A DNA stretch of 64,000 nucleotides, from assembly GCF_043677095.1 (NCBI RefSeq), contig NZ_JBHLJR010000006.1, forward strand, positions 372,001 to 436,000, given 5' to 3'. The translations under genes and the position numbers were made by a program. The notes below the pieces were generated by a model. That model was not told the origin of the DNA and searched no databases. It saw only the letters and a list, made by a program, of their open reading frames with translations. Positions 16,788 to 25,364 of the stretch are shown here, one piece after another (within the stretch, counting starts at the first letter, position 1; each line of letters begins with the position of its first letter). The DNA comes from Natronococcus roseus. GTDB taxonomy: Archaea > Halobacteriota > Halobacteria > Halobacteriales > Natrialbaceae.

Positions 16788-18203
16788 TCACTCCTCGCGG
16801 CCCAGGATGCCCCGCTCGGTCATCTTCCGGGGATCCAGCACCTCGTCGGCTTCGTCCTCGTCGAGGTAGCCCTTCTCGAGGACGACCTCGCGGACCGTCT
16901 TGTCCTCCTTGAGTGCGGTCTTTGCGACCTCGCTGGCCTTGTCGTAGCCGATGTGAACGTTCAGCGAGGTGGCCATCGCCATCGACTGTTCGACGCGCTC
17001 CTCGCAGTGTTCGCGATTTGCCTCGAGCGGATCGACGAACCGCTCGGCGAAGATCTGACTCGAGTTCGCGATCAGCTCCGCGGACTCGAGGAAGTTGTGG
17101 GCGAGGACGGGCTTGTAGAGATTCAGGTCGATCTGGCCCTCGGCGGCACCGGCGGAGACGGCGGCGTCGTTACCGACGACCTGCTTGTGAACCTGGTTGA
17201 CCGCCTCGGCGACGACGGGATTGATCTTGCCGGGCATGATCGAGGAGCCGGGCTGGTTCTCGGGCTGTTCGATCTCACCCAGTCCGTTACGCGGGCCGGA
17301 GGCCAGTAGTCGAAGATCGTTGGCGATCTTGTTCAGCGAGCCCGCGACGACGCGGAGCGCACCGTGAGCCTCGGACATCGCGTCGTGAGCGGCCTGAGCC
17401 TCGAAGTGGTTGTCGGCTTCGCGGAACTGGACCCCCGTCTCCTTCGTGATGTACTCCGCTGCACGTCCGGGGAACTCCTCGTGGGTGTTCAGGCCCGTCC
17501 CGACGGCGGTCCCGCCCAGCGCGAGCTCCGCGAGGTGGTTCCGAACCTTGTCGACGCGGTCGAGTCCCTTCTCGACCTGAGTTCGGTAGCCGCCGAACTC
17601 CTGGCCGAGCGTCACCGGCGTCGCGTCCTGGAGATGGGTTCGACCCGTCTTGACGACGTCGTCGAACTCCTCCTCTTTGCGCTCGAGGGCCTCTCGAAGC
17701 GTGTCGAGTGCGGGAATGACGTCCTTCTCGACGGCCTCGAGGGAAGCGACGTGCATCGCGGTCGGGATCACGTCGTTGCTCGACTGGCCGTAGTTGACGT
17801 GGTCGTTGGGGTGGACGACGCGGTCGCCGATCTCCGCGCCCATGAGCTCGGCGGCGCGGTTGGCGATGACCTCGTTGGCGTTCATGTTCGAGGAGGTCCC
17901 GGAGCCGGTCTGGAAGACGTCGACCGGGAACTGGTCGTCGTGCTCGCCGGCGATGACCTCGTCTGCGGCCTCGACGATCGCCTCGGCAACGTCGTCCTCG
18001 ATCAGGTCGAGGTCGCGGTTGGCCTGTGCGGCGGCCTTCTTGACGACGCCGAGCCCGCGGACGAACCGGCGGCTGAACGAGATCCCGGAGATCGGGAAGT
18101 TCTGGATCGCGCGCTGGGTTTGGGCGCCCCAGTAGGCGTCGGCCGGCACCTGCATCTCGCCGAGACTGTCCTCCTCGGTGCGGAACTCGTCGTCGCGTGT
18201 CAT
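16788..18203 (-). CDS. fumC: Fumarate hydratase, class II
   Basis: A 471-residue fumarase of the TCA cycle (fumarate + water to malate). The fumarase/aspartase signature GSSIMPGKINP is intact, along with TGSGTSSNMNANEVIANRA, NYGQSSNDVIPTAMH and the substrate-site region GRTHLQDATPVTLGQE. Length is normal for class II. ATG at 18203 begins MTRDDEFRTEEDSLGEMQVPADAYWGAQTQ, matching the family N-terminus. It lies between two copies of the PH-domain module, with a 20-base gap to the large upstream protein. Confidence 0.96.
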   Translation of the reverse strand: MTRDDEFRTEEDSLGEMQVPADAYWGAQTQRAIQNFPISGISFSRRFVRGLGVVKKAAAQANRDLDLIEDDVAEAIVEAADEVIAGEHDDQFPVDVFQTGSGTSSNMNANEVIANRAAELMGAEIGDRVVHPNDHVNYGQSSNDVIPTAMHVASLEAVEKDVIPALDTLREALERKEEEFDDVVKTGRTHLQDATPVTLGQEFGGYRTQVEKGLDRVDKVRNHLAELALGGTAVGTGLNTHEEFPGRAAEYITKETGVQFREADNHFEAQAAHDAMSEAHGALRVVAGSLNKIANDLRLLASGPRNGLGEIEQPENQPGSSIMPGKINPVVAEAVNQVHKQVVGNDAAVSAGAAEGQIDLNLYKPVLAHNFLESAELIANSSQIFAERFVDPLEANREHCEERVEQSMAMATSLNVHIGYDKASEVAKTALKEDKTVREVVLEKGYLDEDEADEVLDPRKMTERGILGREE

Positions 18204-18223
18204 ACCCGACACCTCGAGAGCGG

Positions 18224-19864
18224 TTAGGTAAAATCCACCGAAAAGCCGGCGTCGTCGGCACGAGCCCGCTCTCGCAGAGCCGACTGGAGGCGTTTCCGGC
18301 CGGTGCGGTGGACGCCGCGGGCGTCCTCGAGATCGACGTCGTAGATCGTCGGTGTGTCCCAGAACAGCGTTCGCGAACTGGCGGTGTCGACGACCAGCGA
18401 GGCGATGCCGAGCCGGCGCTGGAAGATCGATCGTCGGGTGGAGACGGTCTGGATCCGGAAGTACGGAATAACCGTCGTCCGGCGGCGCCAGAATCCACGG
18501 CGGATCACCAGGTGGTCCTCGCCGACGTAGTAGCCAAGATGGACGTACCGCAGGTGGGCCGCGGGTGGGACCGCCGCGAAGACGACCGCGGCGAGATACC
18601 ACCGCTCGAGGGGCGTTACCTGCGCGAGTGCGAGGGCGCCGGCGACGACGACGGCGCCGATCAGGGAGTAGCGAACGAGGTATCGACGGCGGGCGATCGG
18701 CGGCGGACTCGCGAACGCGGGGGTCTCGACGTGCGTGAGGTTCTCCGCGAACCGGTGGACGTGAGCCGCGCGGGCCATGGGAACGGCCGACTGGCTGCCG
18801 CCGCTGCTGTCGGGGCCGTAGCCGGCCGTCTCGACCCACAGCCCGGCGTAGTCGATCAGCCGCTGGAGCGGGTTGTCGGTGATCGTGACCGACTGCACCT
18901 TCTCTGCCGGGATCGAGCCGCTGTAGCGCTGGAGCAGCCCCCGCTCGTAGACGAAGTCCTCGTCGACCCGGCCGAGCCGGAAGTCGTAGTACGTCGCGAA
19001 CGTGTAGGCGACGCTGACGAGGTAGGTGATGACGATCCCGTTGACCATCGAGACGGCGGTCAGGACGCCGTAGCTCTGCGTGTCGCCCGTCTGGAGGTCC
19101 TGCGGGCCGCCGAACGGCTGCGAGAGGGTCACGAGGAAGTCGAGAATCGTATCGGTCGCGAAGAAAAACAGGAACCCAACGGCGGCGAGGGCGGCCGGTC
19201 GCAGCGTCGTCAGCGAGTAGAGGAGGAGTTCCCGAGAGCCGAGGGCGAACAGCCGTTTTCGGCTCGGTTCGGTCGGCTCGCGCCGGGGTCGCGTCTCGGG
19301 AGCTGGCGGCGCATCGGCGGCCCCATCGACTCGAGGCGGCTGCTCGTCGAGCGGTTCATCGCCGACCGGTCGACTGTCTTCGGATGCCTCGGAGGCGGAT
19401 CGGTCGTGGTCGTCGGCGTCGACGCCGGCGGTTCGGCGGCGGATCTGGTGCTGGAGGCGGTCGGCCTCCGACTTGCTCACGAGCTGGAGCGCGGCCTCGC
19501 TGTTGCCGCCGCCGGCGGTTTCGACGGTGACGACCGCGAGCCCGAGGACGCGCTGTAACACGCCCTGGCGGACGTCGACGTTCTGGATCCGCCGGTAGGG
19601 AATCTCGCGGGAGCGACGCGCGACGACCCCGGAGGCGACGTCGAACGTGTCCGGCGTGATTCCGTACTCGAACCGGTAGTAGTAGACGATACCGTACGCG
19701 GCGCCAAAGAGGAAACCGAGCGCCGTGACCACCGGCAGCCAGGCGATGCTGACGGCCGCGACGGTCCCCGCGAGGGCGGTGACGAGGAAGAACGGAACCC
19801 ACAGCCACAGCAGGCCGTACCGGAGCGCGTAGACGACCGCGCTGAAGGGGTGGAGCCGATTCAT
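18224..19864 (-). CDS. Large PH-domain membrane protein (YdbT-like), copy A
   Basis: A 546-residue paralogue of the protein at 14111-15670, with the same arrangement: MNRLHPFSAVVYALRYGLL opening, PH domain near residues 65-140 (YYRFEYGITPDTFDVASGVVARRSREIPYRRIQNVDVRQGVLQRVLGL), a charged linker, a second near 270-350 (YYDFRLGRVDEDFVYERGLLQRYSGSIPAEKVQSVTI), and a third near 430-510 (VIRRGFWRRRTTVIPYFRIQTV). The ATG at 19864 overlaps the stop of the small partner. The long upstream extension of the frame is the shadow of that partner. Confidence 0.85.
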   Translation of the reverse strand: MNRLHPFSAVVYALRYGLLWLWVPFFLVTALAGTVAAVSIAWLPVVTALGFLFGAAYGIVYYYRFEYGITPDTFDVASGVVARRSREIPYRRIQNVDVRQGVLQRVLGLAVVTVETAGGGNSEAALQLVSKSEADRLQHQIRRRTAGVDADDHDRSASEASEDSRPVGDEPLDEQPPRVDGAADAPPAPETRPRREPTEPSRKRLFALGSRELLLYSLTTLRPAALAAVGFLFFFATDTILDFLVTLSQPFGGPQDLQTGDTQSYGVLTAVSMVNGIVITYLVSVAYTFATYYDFRLGRVDEDFVYERGLLQRYSGSIPAEKVQSVTITDNPLQRLIDYAGLWVETAGYGPDSSGGSQSAVPMARAAHVHRFAENLTHVETPAFASPPPIARRRYLVRYSLIGAVVVAGALALAQVTPLERWYLAAVVFAAVPPAAHLRYVHLGYYVGEDHLVIRRGFWRRRTTVIPYFRIQTVSTRRSIFQRRLGIASLVVDTASSRTLFWDTPTIYDVDLEDARGVHRTGRKRLQSALRERARADDAGFSVDFT

Positions 19865-20322
19865 ACGGCGTCGTCGGCCTCGCTCTCGACGGCGAGCTCT
19901 CGGAGCGTATCCTGTAGCTTCCGGGCGCGATCCGGCGTCAGACCGGGGATCCGGACGTCGGCGTTTCGCGAGCCGGCCGTGTAGACGACGACGCTCGAGA
20001 GCCCGAGCGTTCGTTCGATCGGGCCGAACTGCGTGTCGACGTGTTGGACCCGAACGAACGGGACGGCCGTCTCGACGAACGTGATGACGCCGCGCTCGAG
20101 ATAGAGGGCGTCGCCCTGCAGTTCGAACTGCCAGATCTGGTAGAGTCGGACAGCGTAGGCGATACCCAGGACCGCCGCGACGGCAACGATCCCGACCAGT
20201 CCGGCCGTCGGCACGGGAACGAGCCATCGGTCGACGGCGACGAGGACGGCGCCGAGCACGGCCGCCAGGATCGCCGTCTGTGCGATCCACAACAGCCTGA
20301 TTCGCGGGTGAAGCGACTCCAT
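19861..20322 (-). CDS. Small PH-domain membrane protein (YdbS-like), copy A
   Basis: A 153-residue protein with two membrane helices (about 8-62) and one PH domain (WQFELQGDALYLERGVITFVETAVPFVRVQHVDTQFGPIERTLGLSSVVVYTAGSRNADVRIPGLTPDRA). Start at 20322 gives MESLHPRIRLLW, aligned with MERLNPRVRVVW of copy B. It overlaps the large partner by four bases. Likely a membrane complex with it. Confidence 0.85.
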   Translation of the reverse strand: MESLHPRIRLLWIAQTAILAAVLGAVLVAVDRWLVPVPTAGLVGIVAVAAVLGIAYAVRLYQIWQFELQGDALYLERGVITFVETAVPFVRVQHVDTQFGPIERTLGLSSVVVYTAGSRNADVRIPGLTPDRARKLQDTLRELAVESEADDAV

Positions 20323-20415
20323 ACGAACGTTCTCGCGAGCGAACACGAGTATCCTGCGGTTCGACCGTCGGTGGAGACGGATCGGAAGGCGGGTCGGAGG
20401 GCCGACCGACGCCGG

Positions 20416-20667
20416 CTACTCGAGGTCGTCGTACTCCTCGGGCGTGTACGTCGACAGCTCGAGGGCGTGGATATCGGTCGTCATGTGGTCCTCGAGGGCG
20501 TCGTACACCTGCTGGTGTTGGCCGACGAGCGACTCACCCTCGAACGTCGGCGAGACGACCGTCGCGGCGAGGTGATCGTCATCGTGTTTGTCACGTGCGT
20601 GCGTGACGGTTGCCTCGGCGCCCTCGAGTTCGGACTCGATCACGGCTTCGACGTCGTCGGGTTTCAT
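20416..20667 (-). CDS. BolA-family protein
   Basis: An 83-residue BolA protein with the family shape: MKPDDVEAVIESELEGAEATVTHARDKHDDDHLAATVVSPTFEGESLVGQHQQVYDALEDHM. The conserved His region and the FEGxSLVxQHQxVYxAL helix are clear. BolA proteins work with monothiol glutaredoxins in iron-sulfur handling in other organisms; the archaeal partner is not visible here. ATG at 20667 is chosen because it starts the family domain directly. Confidence 0.9.
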   Translation of the reverse strand: MKPDDVEAVIESELEGAEATVTHARDKHDDDHLAATVVSPTFEGESLVGQHQQVYDALEDHMTTDIHALELSTYTPEEYDDLE

Positions 20668-20761
20668 ACTCGATCGATGGAGCGCTCGCGGCAAAAGCGC
20701 CGCGGTCGCCGCCGACCACGAGGCTTATCCCTTCACGGTTGTGTGTCACAGCTGTACACCT

Positions 20762-21262
20762 ATGTCGCTCGCGAGCGAAACGCGCCGAGCCGTCGACGGG
20801 AACCCGTTTCTCGTCGACGCACTGCGGGCCGGAGTCGTCAACTACACCGCGGCAGCCCGGTATCTCGACGTCGACGGCGAGATCGACGCGGTCGCGACGG
20901 CGATCCGCCGCTACGCCGAGGAGCTTCCGGCCTACGGGACCGACGCGCGAGAGGTCCGGGTCAGGATGGAACGCGGAATCACACCGGCCGCGATCGACGG
21001 CTCCCAGCCCGAGACGGCGCTGTTCGCGATCGGCGGGACGTCGTTCAGGTCCGACAGCGGCGACCTGACGGCGATCGTCGCGACGGGCGACGTCGACGCG
21101 GTCGCGCTCGGGACGACGCTGGGACGACTCGAGATCGAGGGGATCGAGCCGATTGCCGCCGGCGTCGGGGAAGGGGCGATGATGCTCGTCGTGGAAGGGG
21201 TCGCGGGAGCCGACGCCCTTCGGACGGTCGAGGACGCCCTCGAGGCCGTTCCCGAGTCGTAG
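20762..21262 (+). CDS. Conserved haloarchaeal protein, ACT-like C-terminal domain
   Basis: A 166-residue acidic protein. The N-terminal part (RRAVDGNPFLVDALRAGVVNYTAAARYLDVDGEIDAVATAIRRYAEEL) resembles a small helix-turn-helix; the C-terminal part (TALFAIGGTSFRSDSGDLTAIVATGDVDAVALGTTLGRLEIEGIEPIAAGVGEGAMMLVV) looks like an ACT-type ligand-binding fold. This would suit a sensor, but no ligand can be named. Divergent from bolA; ATGs are 94 bases apart. Confidence 0.75.
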   Translation: MSLASETRRAVDGNPFLVDALRAGVVNYTAAARYLDVDGEIDAVATAIRRYAEELPAYGTDAREVRVRMERGITPAAIDGSQPETALFAIGGTSFRSDSGDLTAIVATGDVDAVALGTTLGRLEIEGIEPIAAGVGEGAMMLVVEGVAGADALRTVEDALEAVPES

Positions 21263-21397
21263 CCGAGGGCCGGAAACCTATTTTTGTCCGCTCGATGGAC
21301 GTAGCCCGATGCCACGTTCGAGACCGTTCCGATCCGTGCTCAGTAGCCGATCGCCGAGAGGAACGCTCGTTTCTGCCGAGCGTGGGGGAAACGCCGG

Positions 21398-22438
21398 ATG
21401 AGCGACGCTCGACCTGCGGCCGACGATCGAACGCAAGTCTCGATCGCCTGCCAGGGTGGCGGCAGTCACACGGCCTTTACTGCCGGCGTGCTCCGGGAGC
21501 TGCTCTCGCAGTGGCCGGCTCGCGAGGAGGAGTTCGAGCTGGTCGGGATCAGCGGCAGCTCTGGGGGTGCATTCAACGCGTTGGCAGTCTGGTACGGTGC
21601 GGTCACCGGTGACGAGGAGACGGCGATCGCGACGCTGGACGCCCTGTGGGACGACATCGCGGCCAGCGACGCCGCCGATCGGCTACTCAACAGCTGGGTG
21701 ACGACGTACGCCCGCATTGCGAGCACCGGCGTCGGGCTGCCGGAAGTGAGCCCGTACTACTCGCCGGCCGCCAGACTGAGCCAGCGGCACCTCGGTCGCC
21801 TCCTCGAGCGCCACGTCGACTTCGATGCGATCCCCGAACTCTGTGCGGCCGACGTCCCGAAACTCGTCGTCGGCGCGGTCGACATCAACGCGGGCGAGTT
21901 CGTGACGTTCACCAACGAGGCCGTGACCGTCGACGCCGTGCTCGCGTCGGCCGCGGTGCCGGAGCTGTTCGAGGCCGTCGAAATTCCGGCGGAGAGGTGT
22001 CCCTCGACCGATCGATCAACGACCGACGGTGAGAGTCGCCGCTACTGGGATGGGCTGCTCTCCCAAAATCCGCCGGTCAAGGATCTGATCTCGGTTCCGG
22101 GGGAACGCACTCCCGACGAACTGTGGGTCGTCCAGATCAACCCGCAGACCCGACCCGGAACCCCGACCTCGCTCCCGGAGATCGCCGATCGTCGGAACGA
22201 ACTCGCGGGGAATATCTCGCTGAACAACGAGCTCCGGACGATCGAACGGGTCAACGAGTGGATCGAGGGCGGCCACCTCGAGCACCCCGACTACACGACG
22301 ACGACGATCAGGCGCATCGAGCTCTCGGGATACGATCAGACGACGAAGCTCGATCGCGATCCGCAGTTCCTCGAGGAGCTCGTCGCGGAGGGCGAGCGGC
22401 GGGCCGCCGCATTTCTCGACGAGCGAGCCGACGAGTGA
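21398..22438 (+). CDS. Patatin-like phospholipase
   Basis: A 346-residue patatin-family hydrolase. The glycine-rich oxyanion region ACQGGGSHTAFTAGVLREL, the nucleophile motif GISGSSGGAFNAL (GxSxG) and the dyad Asp motif YWDGLLSQNPPV (DG-[AL]) are all present, so a Ser-Asp dyad lipase or acyl hydrolase is likely. No signal peptide, so it is cytosolic or at the inner membrane face. Archaeal ether lipids lack acyl chains, so the natural substrate is unclear. It ends 75 bases before cysS. Confidence 0.9.
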   Translation: MSDARPAADDRTQVSIACQGGGSHTAFTAGVLRELLSQWPAREEEFELVGISGSSGGAFNALAVWYGAVTGDEETAIATLDALWDDIAASDAADRLLNSWVTTYARIASTGVGLPEVSPYYSPAARLSQRHLGRLLERHVDFDAIPELCAADVPKLVVGAVDINAGEFVTFTNEAVTVDAVLASAAVPELFEAVEIPAERCPSTDRSTTDGESRRYWDGLLSQNPPVKDLISVPGERTPDELWVVQINPQTRPGTPTSLPEIADRRNELAGNISLNNELRTIERVNEWIEGGHLEHPDYTTTTIRRIELSGYDQTTKLDRDPQFLEELVAEGERRAAAFLDERADE

Positions 22439-22513
22439 GCGGGCGTCGGTCGGCCGATGGCGGATTCGGCGGGCACCGTGCCGCTTAACTGCCGTCCGGG
22501 AAAAATCAGGGTA

Positions 22514-24016
22514 ATGACCCTGTACGTGACGAACACGTTGACGGGCGAGACGGAGCCGTTCGAGCCGGAGGACCCCGACGACGTTCTGCTCTACTACTGC
22601 GGCCTGACGGTTTCGGACCCGCCCCACCTGGGCCACGCCCGCTCGTGGGTCCACGTCGACGTCATGCACCGCTGGCTCGAACGGCTCGGCTACGGCGTCC
22701 GCCACGTCGAGAACTTCACCGACGTCAACGAGAAGATCGTCGCCCGCGTCGGCGAGGACGACCTCGGCGACGACGAAAGCGAGGTCGCGGAGACCTACAT
22801 CGATCGAACCCTCGCGGACATGCGCTCGCTGAACCTCCTGCGGGCGGAGGTCTACCCGCGAGTCTCCGAGCACGTCCCCGAAATCGTCGCCCTCGTCGAA
22901 ACCCTTCTGGAGAAGGGGTACGCCTACGAGGCGAACGGCTCGGTCTACTTCGACGTCACCAGCTTCGAGGAGTACGGCAAGCTGTCGAACCAGGCCCTCG
23001 AGGAGATCGAATCCCAGGGCGACCCCGACGAGCGCTCCGAGAAGCGAAACCCCGCGGACTTCGCGCTCTGGAAGGCCGACGGCGTCGACGCCGACGCGAT
23101 CGCGGAACACCGCCACGAGGGAGCCGCGCCGGCCGAGGAGGCCTGCGAGACCGCCCTGACCTGGGAGTCGCCGTGGGGCGAGGGACGACCCGGCTGGCAC
23201 ATCGAGTGCTCGGCGATGAGCACGACCCACCTCGGGGACACCCTCGATATCCACGTCGGCGGCCGCGATCTGGTCTTTCCCCACCACGAAAACGAGATCG
23301 CCCAGTCCGAGGCGGCGACCGACCAGCAGTTCGCAAAGTACTGGCTTCACTGCGAGCTGTTCCAGATGGACGAGGAGAAGATGTCCTCGAGCCTGGGGAA
23401 CTTCGTCACCGTCGACGAGGCGGTCGACCGCTGGGGAGCGAACGTCGTCCGAACGTTTCTCACCGCGGGCTCGTACAACAGCCAGCAGCTGTACTCCGAC
23501 GAGACGATCGCCGAGGCCGAGGAACGGTGGGACCGCCTCGAGCGCGCCTACGAGGCAGCGACCGCGGCGATCGACTCCCCGGAAGCGGGGTCGAAGGTCG
23601 CCGACGACGAACTCCGCGAGAGCGTTTCGAACGCTCGCGAGGCCTTTACCGAGGCGATGAACGACGACTTCAACACCCGCGAGGCCCAGTCGGCCCTGCT
23701 CGAGATCGCGGCGGCGATCAACCGCCACCTCGAGGTCGGCGAGGGCGAGCAGGCCGACTACCGCGGACTGCGCCAGGCCGTCGAGACCCTCGAGGAACTC
23801 GGCAGCGTACTCGGGCTCTCCTTTACCGGCGAGACCGACGGCAGCGCGGAGCTGGCCGGCGACGTCGTCGAACTCGTGCTCGACGTGCGCGAGCACGAGC
23901 GCGAGGCGGGGAACTACGAGCGGGCCGACGAGCTCCGCGACGAGCTCGAGGGGCTCGGCGTCGAAGTCCAGGACACCGACGAGGGGGCGAGCTATCGGCT
24001 CCCCTCCGGCGAGTAG
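22514..24016 (+). CDS. cysS: Cysteinyl-tRNA synthetase
   Basis: A 500-residue class I synthetase. The HIGH motif appears as HLGH in SDPPHLGHARSWVHVDVMHRWL, KMSKS as KMSSS in EEKMSSSLGNFVTV, and zinc ligands include the Cys of YYCGLTV, the Cys of GWHIECSAMS and the His/Glu of PHHENEIAQSE. Start at 22514 (MTLYVTNTLTGE) matches the family N-terminus; the upstream in-frame ATG at 22457 would add non-homologous residues. Presence means this organism charges Cys directly. Confidence 0.97.
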   Translation: MTLYVTNTLTGETEPFEPEDPDDVLLYYCGLTVSDPPHLGHARSWVHVDVMHRWLERLGYGVRHVENFTDVNEKIVARVGEDDLGDDESEVAETYIDRTLADMRSLNLLRAEVYPRVSEHVPEIVALVETLLEKGYAYEANGSVYFDVTSFEEYGKLSNQALEEIESQGDPDERSEKRNPADFALWKADGVDADAIAEHRHEGAAPAEEACETALTWESPWGEGRPGWHIECSAMSTTHLGDTLDIHVGGRDLVFPHHENEIAQSEAATDQQFAKYWLHCELFQMDEEKMSSSLGNFVTVDEAVDRWGANVVRTFLTAGSYNSQQLYSDETIAEAEERWDRLERAYEAATAAIDSPEAGSKVADDELRESVSNAREAFTEAMNDDFNTREAQSALLEIAAAINRHLEVGEGEQADYRGLRQAVETLEELGSVLGLSFTGETDGSAELAGDVVELVLDVREHEREAGNYERADELRDELEGLGVEVQDTDEGASYRLPSGE

Positions 24017-24320
24017 CGGTCGAGACCTCTTTTCCGGTCGGATCGGTTTCGCGCCTCTCTCGTTCGGTGAACTTCTCGAGTGATGAGATCGACGGTCGTC
24101 CTCGGACTGTCCACTCTGCGTCGCGTAAACCGCATCCTGTTATATCGAAACTCGACCGATGGTCTCCCCACGTTCAGAGTCTGTGGTTGCAATGACGAGG
24201 CGTAGACTCAGTACAAGGAACACGCGTGTTCGTACGTGGACTCGGCCTCAGACGCGTAGCGTCTTGATGGCGTTTTATCACCCCTTCCAAATTAATAGCC
24301 TGGGCCTCGTAACCAGAGGG

Positions 24321-24599
24321 ATGCCCGAAGAAACACTGTTTGAGTCCGAGCGGGATATGGACACAACCGAAGTCGCACAGTACCTTCGAACGGTCGCAGA
24401 ACATCTCGAATCGGGCGACGAATTCACTCTTGAATCCGGTAGTGAGTCGGTAACACTCGCTCCACCGGGACGCGTTGAGTTCGAGGTTGAGGTCGAACGC
24501 GAGACATCGACGTCGGGGGGTTCGCCGGAGATTGAACTCGAGTTCGAATTGGAGTGGGACGAAAACGGAACCGATACCGGTGACCTCACTATTGAGTGA
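24321..24599 (+). CDS. Amphi-Trp domain protein
   Basis: A 92-residue acidic protein: MPEETLFESERDMDTTEVAQYLRTVAEHLESGDEFTLESGSESVTLAPPGRVEFEVEVERE, followed by an alternating acidic strand (SPEIELEFELEWDENG). The layout fits the small amphi-Trp domain found in many archaea and bacteria, whose function is unknown. Codon usage is less G/C-biased than neighbours. It sits immediately before a MITE-like element at 24613. Confidence 0.75.
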   Translation: MPEETLFESERDMDTTEVAQYLRTVAEHLESGDEFTLESGSESVTLAPPGRVEFEVEVERETSTSGGSPEIELEFELEWDENGTDTGDLTIE

Positions 24600-24612
24600 G
24601 GGTATTGTAAGC

Positions 24613-24696
24613 TATAGTAGCCACTGAAAGTCAGTGCGCACCCGACCGCACGACGGCTGTGCGATTGGTGTGCAAACAGTTTCAGTTGTTACTATA
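24613..24696. repeat. MITE-like element, 84 bp with imperfect terminal inverted repeats
   Basis: The left end reads TATAGTAGCCACTGAAAG and the right end, reverse-complemented, reads TATAGTAACAACTGAAAC, giving roughly 30-base imperfect inverted repeats; the whole is too short to code. Its right end is shared with 13381-13403. I recall closely similar sequences in many haloarchaeal genomes, which suggests a miniature transposable element mobilised in trans. It starts 13 bases after the amphi-Trp stop and could act as its transcript end. Confidence 0.6.
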
Positions 24697-25364
24697 AAGC
24701 CACACATTGTTTGTGACGGTGCAGACGGGAGCATATCGGATTTAAGGGGCAACATATCGCCCGTACTCACCATTCAGAGCGGAGATGTGCAACCGATTCT
24801 ATGACATTTTCACGCAGCAACCAACTCATCCGATAGCTGTCAAGAGGAGGGTGCTGAGTATAGGTGAACGACGTCTCAGCTCGGTCTGCCCCTTTCTTCT
24901 GCGGTGGCGCGCGCTGTCGGCGAGGCGCGACCGCAGGGAGCGCCTCGAAAGAGCGAACGGGGAACGGAGTGACCCGTGAGCAGATAGCACGAGCGAATGG
25001 CTTGGCAGAGCGTGCTCTGCCAGTGGCTGAGCGAACGACCGCAGGAAGTGAGTGAATCGGCTGGGGAGGGCGTGGCGATCCCCTGTGTTCGTGCGAGCAG
25101 AGTCTGCTTCTGTCGGTATTACCGCGAACGCCAGCCCCTTTCAGTCCCGCCCAGCGGTGGTCCGTCAGGGTTGCAGACCAATGCCGGCCGTTCCATTCGC
25201 ACTGCAGACACAACGCCGGACGGTCCATACTACTCATGTCGGGACGTAGAACAGTCACCGGTGAGGAGAATTGGTGAATTTCTTCTGCCGAACTGCTGAT
25301 CACGAAACGGACGCCTCGAGTCGGCCGCGCCACTTATGGCCACCAGGCGGTTCTTTCAGACTAA
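24697..25364. other. Non-coding remnant DNA between MITE and lipoprotein gene
   Basis: About 670 bases without a supportable gene. It contains the motif GGAACGGAGTGACCCGTGAG at 24961-24980 (near-copy near 13475), and a minus-strand GGGACTGAAAGGGGCTGG near 25129-25146, a kind of string I recall beside haloarchaeal mobile elements. Minus-strand frame about 24767-25333 is open but lacks domain structure. Probably decayed mobile DNA. Confidence 0.45.

Noticed and set aside
21310..21400. 30-codon frame overlapping the patatin start (MPRSRPFRSVLSSRSPRG)
   Set aside because: No recognisable features; could be a leader peptide, but nothing supports translation.
22016..23896. 626-codon open frame antisense to cysS
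   Set aside because: Typical antisense shadow of a haloarchaeal gene; cysS on the other strand has all catalytic motifs.
24767..25333. Minus-strand 188-codon frame after the MITE
   Set aside because: Composition resembles out-of-frame remnant sequence; no domain or partner.
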